Assembly (NCBI RefSeq): GCF_007289895.1
Contig: NZ_CP041660.1
Coordinates: forward strand, 3,782,001-3,846,000
Direction of reading: 5' to 3'
DNA from: Catenovulum sediminis
Lineage (GTDB): Bacteria; Pseudomonadota; Gammaproteobacteria; Enterobacterales; Alteromonadaceae
DNA: 64,000 nt
Part shown: positions 27,397-35,915 of the stretch, piece after piece
Position numbering within the stretch: the first letter of the stretch is position 1
Layout: each line of letters opens with the position of its first letter
The notes under the pieces: model-generated
Told to the model about the DNA's origin: nothing
Database searches by the model: none
The model's input: only the letters and a program-made list of their open reading frames with translations
Translations under genes and position numbers: made by a program

Positions 27397-28518
27397 ATGA
27401 AAAAATTAAAAATTGGACTGTTGATTAACCCTGTCGCTGGTTTAGGTGGCAGTGTCGCATTAAAAGGCAGTGACGGCGAAAATATTCAACAACAAGCAAT
27501 TCAACTTGGTGCAACGCCACAAGCTGAAGAAAAAGCATTACGCACCTTGCAACATGTTGTTGACTACAAAAATAAAGTCGAATTTTATACTGTTTCTGGC
27601 CAAATGGGTGAGCACATTTGCCAAAAATTGCAGTTTTCACATTCGATCGTACACACCACTTCAGGCAAAACATCAGCCAGCGATACTGAACATGCAATAA
27701 ATGAATTTGAAAATATTGATCTGGATATTATTGTATTCGCTGGTGGTGATGGGACAGCCCGCAATGTGACTAAAGCATTAAATAAAGATATTCCGGTTTT
27801 AGGTATACCTGCAGGGTGCAAAATTCATTCTGGTGTATATTCAGTAACCCCATCTGCAGCTGGTAAATTACTGCAAAAATTACTGACCGGCGAAATGCTT
27901 AGCGTCAGTTACGCAGACGTTATGGATATAGATGAAAGTTCATTTCGACAAGGTATAGTGAAAACAAAACGGTATGGAGAATTACCTGTACCAATGGATT
28001 TAACCTATATTCAGGCGGTTAAACAAGGTGGTATAGAGCATGATGAGCTTGTACTGGCTGACATATGCGCCGATATAATAGAGAATATGGAAGACGATAC
28101 CTTATATTTAATAGGCTCGGGTGCAACAACCAAAAGTTTAATGGATGAATTGCAGCTAGATTCAACTTTACTAGGGATAGATGCGGTATATCAGGAAAAT
28201 TTAATAGGCAAAGATTTAACCGCTTTGCAAATTGAAGAATTGCTAGCAGATTACCCGAAGACTAAACTCATTGTCAGTCCTATAGGCGGACAAGGCCACC
28301 TATTTGGTCGCGGTAACCAGCAATTATCTGCCAAAACATTAGCTGCAATTGGCAAAAATAATACCATCGTTGTTTCAACTAAAAGCAAACTTAAAGCTTT
28401 GCAAGGTCGACCATTGATAATCGATGTTCTAGATCAAAATGTAGCCAAGAGCTACAAAGGTTTAATTAAAATTACCACCGGATATCACGATTCAGTGCTT
28501 TATTCTATTACAGATTAA
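27397..28518 (+). CDS. ATP-NAD/AcoX kinase family protein
   Basis: A 373-residue protein with the NAD-kinase/diacylglycerol-kinase nucleotide fold: GLLINPVAGLGGSVALKG at the N-terminus, the signature FAGGDGTARNV (about 112-122), LGIPAGCKIHSGVYSVTP, and GQGHLFGRGNQQLS near 305. This is the AcoX/YcjM-like branch, not the canonical NadK. The substrate is not known. It lies between epmC and yfcL, 13 nt before yfcL, so these probably form one operon. Confidence 0.85.
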   Translation: MKKLKIGLLINPVAGLGGSVALKGSDGENIQQQAIQLGATPQAEEKALRTLQHVVDYKNKVEFYTVSGQMGEHICQKLQFSHSIVHTTSGKTSASDTEHAINEFENIDLDIIVFAGGDGTARNVTKALNKDIPVLGIPAGCKIHSGVYSVTPSAAGKLLQKLLTGEMLSVSYADVMDIDESSFRQGIVKTKRYGELPVPMDLTYIQAVKQGGIEHDELVLADICADIIENMEDDTLYLIGSGATTKSLMDELQLDSTLLGIDAVYQENLIGKDLTALQIEELLADYPKTKLIVSPIGGQGHLFGRGNQQLSAKTLAAIGKNNTIVVSTKSKLKALQGRPLIIDVLDQNVAKSYKGLIKITTGYHDSVLYSITD

Positions 28519-28531
28519 CAGGAACCCTATA

Positions 28532-28828
28532 ATGACAACTTCAGTCAGTCAAAATGCCCAAAATTACTTAGATAAAATTGAAAAAACACTGGACGATATG
28601 GTGAGCACTGCCGACGACGACATGTTATTTATTAGCGGCTATCTGCGTGGTCATATCATGCTGGCGGCCGGTTACCTAGAAATGGATGATAAATTAGAAA
28701 TTGACGCGCTAAACCAAGCGGCTACTCAGTCGTTATTACAAGCCGTAGAAAATGGTGAATTAGATAGCGCGGATAAGACGCGCGCTTTTGATTTATGGAA
28801 TGATTTACAAAAACTACAAGCAAGCTAA
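28532..28828 (+). CDS. yfcL: YfcL family protein
   Basis: A 98-residue acidic helical protein with LFISGYLRGHIMLAAGYLEM in the middle, matching the YfcL family of unknown function. In E. coli yfcL is next to yfcM (epmC); the same pairing with one gene inserted is kept here, which supports the call. Confidence 0.85.
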   Translation: MTTSVSQNAQNYLDKIEKTLDDMVSTADDDMLFISGYLRGHIMLAAGYLEMDDKLEIDALNQAATQSLLQAVENGELDSADKTRAFDLWNDLQKLQAS

Positions 28829-28848
28829 CCTTTAAATACCTTGACGCG

Positions 28849-28902
28849 ATATTCGCAGTGGTTTGCGGCGTTACGCGATAAAGGCTGCAAACCTCGCAAT
28901 AT
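28849..28902. repeat. Imperfect hairpin between yfcL and zipA
   Basis: ATATTCGCAGTGGTTTGCGGC (left arm, one base over the stem length) pairs imperfectly with GCTGCAAACCTCGCAATAT across a GC-rich loop. There is no T-tract, so it is a poor intrinsic terminator; it may be a processed 3' structure between the two convergent genes or a dispersed extragenic palindrome. Confidence 0.4.
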
Positions 28903-28952
28903 GGACGCGCCGAGGCATCTTTATATATGGATATAATGTTAGCTAGCGTTGG

Positions 28953-29888
28953 CTATTTTAGCAATTGCCGACGTTCGAACTCACGGATGCGTTCAACATA
29001 GTGTTGCACAGTTTGTCTAGTTAACACACTACGCTGGCCATCCAGCACCTGGCCGGAAAACTCTGCTGCGATCTTTTTCGCGGCATTGTGCATCATATTA
29101 AAAGTAGCTTGTGCATCCCCTTTCACCGGTAAACTTAAAAACAATGACACACCTTGCGTTGTAAATTGCTCGATATTGTCGATATCAAATGTCCCCGGAT
29201 TAAACATATTTGCCAAGCTAAATAAAACTTCCCCTGAGCCTGCCGCATCTTCATGTCGATGGAAAATGTTAAACTCACCAAACTTAAATCCTAACGTCAA
29301 TAAGGTCGGCAATAAAACAGCACCTGACATTGTTTGCCCTTCTGGGGCAACAACATTCAATATTAAAACCTCTTCGGGTTCGCTGGCTGCCGATTTTCTC
29401 TGTGAGTCTTCATTTTGCTTACTCATTTTTGGACTATCACCTTCAGAATTGTCCATTGGCTCGCTCTCTCGGGCACTTATTTGTTCAAATAAATCATCAC
29501 CAAAATCATGATTATCCTCATCAATTTCATTCAGTGACATCTGTAACTGCTCACCACCAATCTCAGGTTCAACCCGGTTTTTAACTGCGTCTTTATTATC
29601 AGTTGAAGTCTGTTTAATTTTATTTATTTTATCTTTTATTGAGTTTTTAATATCCACCGATTTAGCCGATGACTGCATTTCAGGCTTGCTTTCGGGCGTT
29701 GTTTTTTGTACAACTCTGGCGGATGAGATCACTTCATCTTCAACTTCATTGCTATTCTCATATTCAGGTTGTTCTGCTTGTAATTGTTTATTTTTTCTAA
29801 TTGTATAAATTCCGTGCACAACTAATGCCACTATCGCCAGTACACCTAAAACCATAAGAACAATTCTTAAATCTGATTCCATCTTCAA
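28953..29888 (-). CDS. zipA: Cell division protein ZipA
   Basis: An inner-membrane division protein that anchors FtsZ, 311 residues. One N-terminal membrane helix (LRIVLMVLGVLAIVALVVHGIY, about 6-27) is followed by a basic then acidic disordered linker (about 40-165) and the C-terminal ZipA FtsZ-binding domain (VLILNVVAPEGQTMSG to the end). It begins 9 nt after smc, the standard order. ligA, which often follows zipA, is not present; the next gene is convergent. Confidence 0.94.
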   Translation of the reverse strand: MKMESDLRIVLMVLGVLAIVALVVHGIYTIRKNKQLQAEQPEYENSNEVEDEVISSARVVQKTTPESKPEMQSSAKSVDIKNSIKDKINKIKQTSTDNKDAVKNRVEPEIGGEQLQMSLNEIDEDNHDFGDDLFEQISARESEPMDNSEGDSPKMSKQNEDSQRKSAASEPEEVLILNVVAPEGQTMSGAVLLPTLLTLGFKFGEFNIFHRHEDAAGSGEVLFSLANMFNPGTFDIDNIEQFTTQGVSLFLSLPVKGDAQATFNMMHNAAKKIAAEFSGQVLDGQRSVLTRQTVQHYVERIREFERRQLLK

Positions 29889-29897
29889 CCCGTATTA

Positions 29898-32800
29898 TTA
29901 GTCTAATTCAGCAAGTTCAATCGCTTTTTCAATATCAACCGCAACCATTCTAGAAACACCCGGCTCCTGCATGGTTACACCCACTAAATGTGTTGCCATT
30001 TCCATGGCAATTTTATTGTGCGAGATAAACACAAATTGCACACTTGATGACATTTCTTGAACCAATCGGCAAAATCGCCCAACATTGGCATCATCCAGTG
30101 GTGCATCCACTTCGTCCAACATACAAAAGGGTGCGGGATTAAGTCGAAATATTGCAAATACCAATGATAATGCAGTTAACGCTTTTTCCCCACCAGAAAG
30201 TAGGTGGATAGTACTATTTCTTTTACCCGGTGGTCGAGCCATTATTGTAACACCAGTATCTAACAAATCATCATCTGTTAACTCTAACCACGCAGCGCCC
30301 CCGCCAAAAACTTTTGGGAATAAGGCTTTTAAGTCACTGTTGACTGCTTCAAAAGTGTCTCTAAATTTACTTTTTGTTTCTTTGTCTATTTTACGTATCG
30401 CATCTTCAAGCGTATTAAGTGCGGCGATTAAATCTAGATGCTGTGCATCTAAATACTCTTTGCGTTGCGACTGATGTTCGTACTCATCAATTGCAGCTAA
30501 ATTGATTGCGCCGAGCCGATTAATAGATTGACTGGTTTTACTGAGCTCCTGCTCCCAAGCTTGCTCTTGAGCGTCAGCAGGCAATTGCTGGGCAACTTCT
30601 CGTACATTGGTTTCTAATTCTGATAGCACTTCTATCACCGACTTTGCTCGTACTCGATAACCTTCTTGATCAATTTTAAGCTGCGCAATTTGATCTTTTA
30701 ATTTTTGTGTTTCGGCCATAATGCCATGCTGATCTTTTTCCAGCACGCTAAGCTGTTCGTCAACATCTTGTAATTGCTCTTGTAGTTCAGTTTTTTCAAG
30801 CTCAGTTTGCGCTTTATCTTCTAATAATTGCTGCAACTCTATCGCGTATTCATCTAGCGGTTCATCAATTTCAATCAAACGAGCGGTTAATTCTTCTAAT
30901 CTATCCTGCAGCTCTACAATTTTTTCTTGTGATAGACGAAGAGCTTGTTCGCTAGTTTGTGCTGTATGTTTGCTTTGCTCAACCTTTAATTGTAATTGAT
31001 GCGTTAAGGTTTGTGCTTTTTCCTTTTTTGCTCGGGTGTCCGACACTTGGTTTTGCAAGGTGCCTCTGGTTGATTGCCCTGCATTATTTTCAGCTTCTAG
31101 CGCTAATAATTGATGTTGCTCTTCTTCAACTTCATCTTCAAGTATTTCAACTCTTTCTTCATCTATGGCTAATTGCTGTTGATTTTGTTCAATTTCAGTG
31201 GTTAATTTTTCGATTTGAGCTTGTTTAAACGCCAATTGCTGTTCAGCCGATGTTAACTCTGACTCTATTCTTGTCAGCTCATTTTTAAGCGCATACTGTT
31301 GATTGTGAAACTCACTCAATTCATTTTCTAATTGCTTTTTGTGATTATCACAGTCGTCCAATTTTTCTGTCAGAGCATCTAATTGTTGCGCCAGCATAGC
31401 GACATTTTCTGATTCTATTTGCTGCTTATGCTGCAATAAAAAAATATTATCTTGTTGCGCTTTAATCTGAATTTGCCAGTCTAGGCCACACCAATTACCA
31501 CTCGAATCAACCCAACTATCTCTACCTTCCGGTAATAATGTGGGATCAAATTCAATTGCATCTTCGGTAATAGATATTTTGCCTAAAATCTGTTTAATCC
31601 CTTGCGGTGCGACCACTTTTTCAGCCAAAGTATTACGCAAATCAAGCGATCTATGGGATGAACAATTCTCACTAAATAGTGCAATGCCAATTTCATTTTT
31701 TTCTAGTGAAACCGGCACGGTTTGTTGTGTAAGTACCGCATTTGACCAGTTAGACAAAACGCTACTCACAATTTGTTCCCATCCAGTTTCGACTTCGATA
31801 TGTGTAAAGACAGACCCTGAGTGCTCAATATTTTGCTGCGCCAGTAACGCCAGCATTTGGCTTTGTTTATCTTCGCTTTGATGCTTGATCAAAGCTTCAA
31901 ATGAACTTAGTTGGCCTTTGCTTTGGTGCAATTGCTCGGTACACTGATTGGCTTGTAGCTGCAGGTCTCTTCGCTTCTGCTGATTAGATTGAAGTTTATC
32001 CTGCGTCTGTGCAATCTGTTCCTGTAACGTTTCGATACGAGCTTGCGTAATATGCGATTTTTCTGAAAGTTGCTCAAGGTCTGCACCTTGTTTTTCGGTA
32101 AATTCCAACAACGCTTGTTGCGCCTGTGCAATACGCTGCTGTTGAGTTGACATGATGTGCCGAATGCTTTGGCACTGCGACTGTTTAGCTTTTATAGCAT
32201 TATCAAGCTGATAATATTCCCTTGCTTTTTGTTCCCAACTTTGGCTGTATTGCTGTAATTCGCCTTCTGCGATTGCCAAAGCATCTTCAATTTCAAGCAA
32301 CGATTCTTGTTGTAATTCTAATTCGGGCAACAGGTCTTGCAGCATGATCTTGCTTTCTTCTACATGCTCACTATCTTGCTCTGCACGCTCGTTTAACCGA
32401 ATCAGATCATCACTTAAGCGAGACTTTTCAAGCTGTAAATTTTGCTTTTTTTCTTTTTGGTGTAATAAGGTTTGTTCTATTTTGCTGATATCTTGCGCCA
32501 AACTGAAAAGTTGCTGAGTTTTATCTTCTACATTTTTTCTTAATTCAAATTGCTGTTGGCGCAATTTAATCGTTTGCGCTTCATCCCCACGCTGATGGCT
32601 TTGCACTTCTTCTAGCTTTAATTCCAGTGTTTGGATATCTGCGCCAATGGCATCCGCCTGGCCATTTAACCTTATCCAACGTAATACACTTAATTCAGCT
32701 TTTAATTTTCGTTCTTTAGCTTTGAGCTCTTTATAGCGTTTAGCGGCACTGGCTTGTCGTTGTAGCTTTTCAATTTGCTGTTGTAATTCACTTAAAACGT

Positions 32801-33386
32801 CCTCTAAACGCTCTAAATTATCTCGCGTATGCCTGATACGATTTTCAGTTTCTCTGCGCCTTTCCTTGTATTTTGAAATACCTGCCGCCTCTTCAATAAA
32901 CAGTCTGAGTTCTTGCGGTTTAGATTCGATTAAACGGCTTATCATGCCTTGTTCAATAATCGCATATGAGCGCGGACCTAATCCCGTCCCCAAAAATAAA
33001 TCGGTAATATCTTTTTTACGGCACTTAGTTCCATTAAGATAATAAGCAGAAGTGGGATCGCGATTAACAGAACGTTTTACAGAAATTTCGTTGTAATTGG
33101 CAAATTCACCTTCTATTCTGCCTTGGCTATTGTCAAAAACTAATTCTATGCTAGCTTGAGATACGGGTTTACGGGCGCTTGAACCATTAAAGATAACATC
33201 CGTCATTGCGTCGCCACGTAAATTTTTTGCTGAGCTTTCACCCAATACCCAACGTACCGCGTCAATAATATTTGATTTACCGCAACCATTTGGCCCTACA
33301 ATAGCAGTCATCTGCGCCGGAAAAGGTACAGTTGTAGGATCAACAAATGACTTAAAGCCAGCTAGTTTTATTTGTTTAAGTCGCAT
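29898..33386 (-). CDS. smc: Chromosome segregation protein SMC
   Basis: A long coiled-coil ATPase that organises chromosomes, 1162 residues. The N-terminal head has Walker A GPNGCGKSNIIDAVRW (about 32-47) and GTGLGPRSYAIIEQGM. Two long coiled coils rich in Gln, Glu and Leu flank a hinge around residues 500-640. The C-terminal head has the signature LLSGGEKALTALSL and Walker B FCMLDEVDAPLDD. It is followed by zipA. Organisms with this smc-zipA pair use SMC rather than MukB. Confidence 0.98.
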   Translation of the reverse strand: MRLKQIKLAGFKSFVDPTTVPFPAQMTAIVGPNGCGKSNIIDAVRWVLGESSAKNLRGDAMTDVIFNGSSARKPVSQASIELVFDNSQGRIEGEFANYNEISVKRSVNRDPTSAYYLNGTKCRKKDITDLFLGTGLGPRSYAIIEQGMISRLIESKPQELRLFIEEAAGISKYKERRRETENRIRHTRDNLERLEDVLSELQQQIEKLQRQASAAKRYKELKAKERKLKAELSVLRWIRLNGQADAIGADIQTLELKLEEVQSHQRGDEAQTIKLRQQQFELRKNVEDKTQQLFSLAQDISKIEQTLLHQKEKKQNLQLEKSRLSDDLIRLNERAEQDSEHVEESKIMLQDLLPELELQQESLLEIEDALAIAEGELQQYSQSWEQKAREYYQLDNAIKAKQSQCQSIRHIMSTQQQRIAQAQQALLEFTEKQGADLEQLSEKSHITQARIETLQEQIAQTQDKLQSNQQKRRDLQLQANQCTEQLHQSKGQLSSFEALIKHQSEDKQSQMLALLAQQNIEHSGSVFTHIEVETGWEQIVSSVLSNWSNAVLTQQTVPVSLEKNEIGIALFSENCSSHRSLDLRNTLAEKVVAPQGIKQILGKISITEDAIEFDPTLLPEGRDSWVDSSGNWCGLDWQIQIKAQQDNIFLLQHKQQIESENVAMLAQQLDALTEKLDDCDNHKKQLENELSEFHNQQYALKNELTRIESELTSAEQQLAFKQAQIEKLTTEIEQNQQQLAIDEERVEILEDEVEEEQHQLLALEAENNAGQSTRGTLQNQVSDTRAKKEKAQTLTHQLQLKVEQSKHTAQTSEQALRLSQEKIVELQDRLEELTARLIEIDEPLDEYAIELQQLLEDKAQTELEKTELQEQLQDVDEQLSVLEKDQHGIMAETQKLKDQIAQLKIDQEGYRVRAKSVIEVLSELETNVREVAQQLPADAQEQAWEQELSKTSQSINRLGAINLAAIDEYEHQSQRKEYLDAQHLDLIAALNTLEDAIRKIDKETKSKFRDTFEAVNSDLKALFPKVFGGGAAWLELTDDDLLDTGVTIMARPPGKRNSTIHLLSGGEKALTALSLVFAIFRLNPAPFCMLDEVDAPLDDANVGRFCRLVQEMSSSVQFVFISHNKIAMEMATHLVGVTMQEPGVSRMVAVDIEKAIELAELD

Positions 33387-33555
33387 TGCGGTTAATAAAC
33401 TTCATCTAACCTTGAAAATAGAAAGATGAAACATATCAAATGAAGTTAACTTGCACAATTTTTTAGCGCAAAAACTAACATTAAAATCAGAGCTTATTTT
33501 TGATTTGTATTATTTTTATGCAAAGATAAACGTGTCGTAATTTTTAGGAAGAACC

Positions 33556-34287
33556 ATGACTTCAGGTATTAAATTTTTCACCGATGGATTTTCACTTATT
33601 AACCAAAAAGGGATTAGGCGTTTTGTGTATATCCCACTACTCGTAAACTGCATCTTGTTTGGTGCTGCTTTTTATTGGTTAATCGGCCAGACCGACAAAA
33701 TGTTAGAGTTTGCCAATAGCTGGTTGCCAGACTGGCTAGCTTGGCTAAATGTTTTAGTCACGCCCCTAATCGTGATCACATTTTTTGTTGTTTTTGCTTT
33801 TTTGTTTACCACTATTGCTAACTTTATTGCAGCGCCATTTCATGGTTTATTGGCTTCCAAAGTAGAAGAAAAGCTTAACCCCAAATTAGCCGCTAAAGCA
33901 CCACAGGAATTTAAACTACTCAATGAAATAGGTCGAACTTTAAAACGTGAATGGCAAAAGCAACTTTATTTTTTACCGCGAGCGTTAGGCTTTCTATTAT
34001 TGTTTTTTATCTTACCAATTGGCGGACAGATACTCTGGTTCTTATTTATTGCCTGGACAATGGCTCTGCAATACTGTGATTTTGCTTTTGACAATCACAA
34101 AGTTCCATTTTACAAGATGCGAGCGGTGTTGCGTCAGAATAAACTAAACTGTTTTGGCTTTGGCGTTATAACCAGTCTTTGCTCTATGATCCCACTCGTC
34201 AACATGATTGTGATGCCAATCGCAGTATGTGGCGCGACTAAATTTTGGGTAGAAGAACTTGCTGCGCAAACCTATAGTGAAAACTAA
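33556..34287 (+). CDS. cysZ: Sulfate transporter CysZ
   Basis: A 243-residue membrane protein (E. coli 253) that supports sulfate uptake for cysteine synthesis. It shows GIKFFTDGFSLINQKGIRRFVYIPLLVN at the start, several strong hydrophobic segments (about 25-45, 68-95, 145-175 and 205-225) and MALQYCDFAFDNH, a conserved block. It is divergent from smc. Confidence 0.92.
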   Translation: MTSGIKFFTDGFSLINQKGIRRFVYIPLLVNCILFGAAFYWLIGQTDKMLEFANSWLPDWLAWLNVLVTPLIVITFFVVFAFLFTTIANFIAAPFHGLLASKVEEKLNPKLAAKAPQEFKLLNEIGRTLKREWQKQLYFLPRALGFLLLFFILPIGGQILWFLFIAWTMALQYCDFAFDNHKVPFYKMRAVLRQNKLNCFGFGVITSLCSMIPLVNMIVMPIAVCGATKFWVEELAAQTYSEN

Positions 34288-34593
34288 CTTTATTCGTCAA
34301 ACGTGAAGCCAAAATCTCTGAAAGGCAGAGAAGTAACGCTAAAGTTTGCTTAATTTATAATCCATGGTATCTTGTAACCAATTGTGCTTGTTTAAACACC
34401 TGCACAATTGGTTTATACCGGTTTAACTGTACTGCAACGGCGTAGTAAGTTAAATGTCTCCCCGAATAAAAGCTTGCTGGTTTCAGGCAGTGAGCCATTT
34501 GTCTGTATTGATTGTCTGCTCTGTATTGATAGGCATCGCAATACACAGACTCATTGACCCGCTACTAGTCAGTTTATTTTAAGTGTTTTTATC
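34288..34593. other. Gap between cysZ and the Rrf2 gene
   Basis: The 306-bp gap has no convincing gene. It contains a perfect 12-bp inverted repeat (listed separately) and two copies of CTGTATTGAT near 34503 and 34523, which could be incidental. Confidence 0.5.
34376..34413. promoter_or_regulatory. Perfect 12-bp inverted repeat with nested palindrome
   Basis: AACCAATTGTGC is repeated in perfect inversion as GCACAATTGGTT with a 14-nt spacer, and the spacer itself contains the palindrome TGTTTAAACA. It lies 181 bp upstream of the Rrf2 gene and 89 bp past cysZ. There is no T-run, so an operator or RNA structure is more likely than an intrinsic terminator. Confidence 0.5.
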
Positions 34594-35031
34594 ATGCAAT
34601 TAACTAGATTTACGGATTATTCGCTGAGAACTTTAATATTTCTCGCAGAAAAACCGCCCGGCTTTAAAGTTTCTTTAGGGCAATTGGCTGAGTTTTTCAA
34701 TATGAACCTGAACCACTTACAAAAAGTAAGTCAGAAATTAGTGCAGCTTGGATATATAGAATCCAGCCGTGGCAAACAAGGTGGGATCAGTTTGGCTGTC
34801 GACAGTACCTCTGTTACATTGGCGGATATTGTCAGAAAAATGGAACCGGCGCTTGAGCCAGTAGATTGCGACGGAACACTCTGTCCGATTAGGACCTCTT
34901 GTAATTTACGAGGGGTATTTGCTGAAGCAGCAAACAGTTTTATGCAAGTGTTGGAAAGTAAAACACTGGCAGATGTTGCATACACAGGGCCCGGTAAATT
35001 TGACGACCTGTTAGTACTAGAAGCTGTGTAA
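34594..35031 (+). CDS. nsrR: Rrf2-family iron-sulfur regulator, NsrR-like
   Basis: A 145-residue winged-helix regulator. It begins MQLTRFTDYSLRTLIFLAE, has recognition-helix and wing segments NLNHLQKVSQKLVQLGYIE and RGKQGGISLA, and three Cys in CDGTLCPIRTSCNLRG (about 90-105) that bind an Fe-S cluster. The N-terminus and the Cys spacing are those of NsrR, the nitric-oxide-sensing repressor. IscR-type members differ in both. No NO-detoxification gene is adjacent, so the regulon is elsewhere. Confidence 0.8.
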   Translation: MQLTRFTDYSLRTLIFLAEKPPGFKVSLGQLAEFFNMNLNHLQKVSQKLVQLGYIESSRGKQGGISLAVDSTSVTLADIVRKMEPALEPVDCDGTLCPIRTSCNLRGVFAEAANSFMQVLESKTLADVAYTGPGKFDDLLVLEAV

Positions 35032-35039
35032 GGCGATGC

Positions 35040-35074
35040 GAATGCTTTCAAAGCAGATACTTTTGAAAGCATTC
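35040..35074. repeat. Perfect 13-bp hairpin after the nsrR-like gene
   Basis: GAATGCTTTCAAA pairs perfectly with TTTGAAAGCATTC around a 9-nt loop, starting 9 bp after the nsrR stop. No T-run follows, so the structure may be a transcript-stabilising stem or a weak terminator separating nsrR from the small basic gene. Confidence 0.5.
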
Positions 35075-35176
35075 AGTACAAACAATATTTTAAAAAAGTT
35101 GAACCAGCTAGTAATCAATCTGTCATAAAGACATGTTTAACTGTTTTAAATTTTAAAATCAAAAAGAGGAAAATAA

Positions 35177-35305
35177 ATGACCACAAGACGTAAAAAAATG
35201 AACAGCACCAGTAGACGTAAAAACATGCTTAAGAAAATCCATAACAAAGTTATTAGCCGTCGTAAAAGCTTTGCTTATATTCAAATGGACGAAGCAGGCA
35301 TGTAA
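35177..35305 (+). CDS. Small basic protein (42 residues)
   Basis: A short frame with a strong ribosome-binding site (AAGAGG at 35164-35169, 7 nt before ATG) encodes 42 residues with about one third Arg or Lys, including RRKKM, SRRKNMLKK and SRRKS, ending IQMDEAGM. The composition and the good start signal suggest a real gene, perhaps nucleic-acid or ribosome binding. I do not recognise a family. Confidence 0.55.
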   Translation: MTTRRKKMNSTSRRKNMLKKIHNKVISRRKSFAYIQMDEAGM

Positions 35306-35407
35306 CAAGTCATTACTCTCGTTTTTTAGGTTATGTAGCCTAACCTGAAATTTCGAAAGTTATGACTTCCCCTCTAACGCAATCGTATTTAAAGCCTTCT
35401 CTTTCGC

Positions 35408-35905
35408 TTAATTCTCTTTTAACTTCTTTTTAGCTTCTTTAATCTGCTTTCTTCGCATTCGAAAAAAAGCGGATAATTTATCTCCGCACGCTTGCGCTAA
35501 AATTCCAGAAGTGATTTTCACCTTGTGGTTTAACAGCTCATGGTTCGCCAAATTCATGATAGAACCACAAGATCCGGTTTTATAATCAGAAGCACCAAAG
35601 ATCACCTCTTCAATGCGGCTATGTACAAGCAAACCTGCACACATAAAACAAGGTTCTAAAGTAACATACAGCCGACATCCAACCAGTCTGTAATTCTCTA
35701 AAATCTGACCCGCTCGGCGAATTGCTAACATTTCAGCATGCGCAGATGGATCATTGCCTGTAATCGATAAATTGAATGCAGAAGCAATTAGCTTGTTGTC
35801 TTTTACAACAATGGCACCAACAGGAATTTCGCCTATCTTCTGTGCTTCGTCTGCCAATAGCAATGCTTGTTGCATCCAATATTCGTGAGAATAACAGTCT
35901 GACAT
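35408..35905 (-). CDS. tadA: tRNA-specific adenosine deaminase TadA
   Basis: Converts wobble adenosine 34 to inosine in tRNA-Arg. It has 165 residues. It shows the deaminase zinc motif SAHAEMLAIR (His and Glu, about 55-64) and PCFMCAGLLVHSRI (Cys pair, about 85-98), and FGASDYKTGSCGS. It lies 10 nt after a LacI-family regulator gene in the same direction, an uncommon neighbour. Confidence 0.95.
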   Translation of the reverse strand: MSDCYSHEYWMQQALLLADEAQKIGEIPVGAIVVKDNKLIASAFNLSITGNDPSAHAEMLAIRRAGQILENYRLVGCRLYVTLEPCFMCAGLLVHSRIEEVIFGASDYKTGSCGSIMNLANHELLNHKVKITSGILAQACGDKLSAFFRMRRKQIKEAKKKLKEN

Positions 35906-35915
35906 AATTTACTTT

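Noticed and set aside
30085-30474. 129-codon frame opposite smc
   Set aside because: Antisense shadow of the well-conserved SMC C-terminal head domain.
35327-35345. AGGTTA/TAACCT hairpin between the small basic gene and tadA
   Set aside because: The stem is only 6 bp and its T-run is on the wrong side for a terminator of either neighbour.
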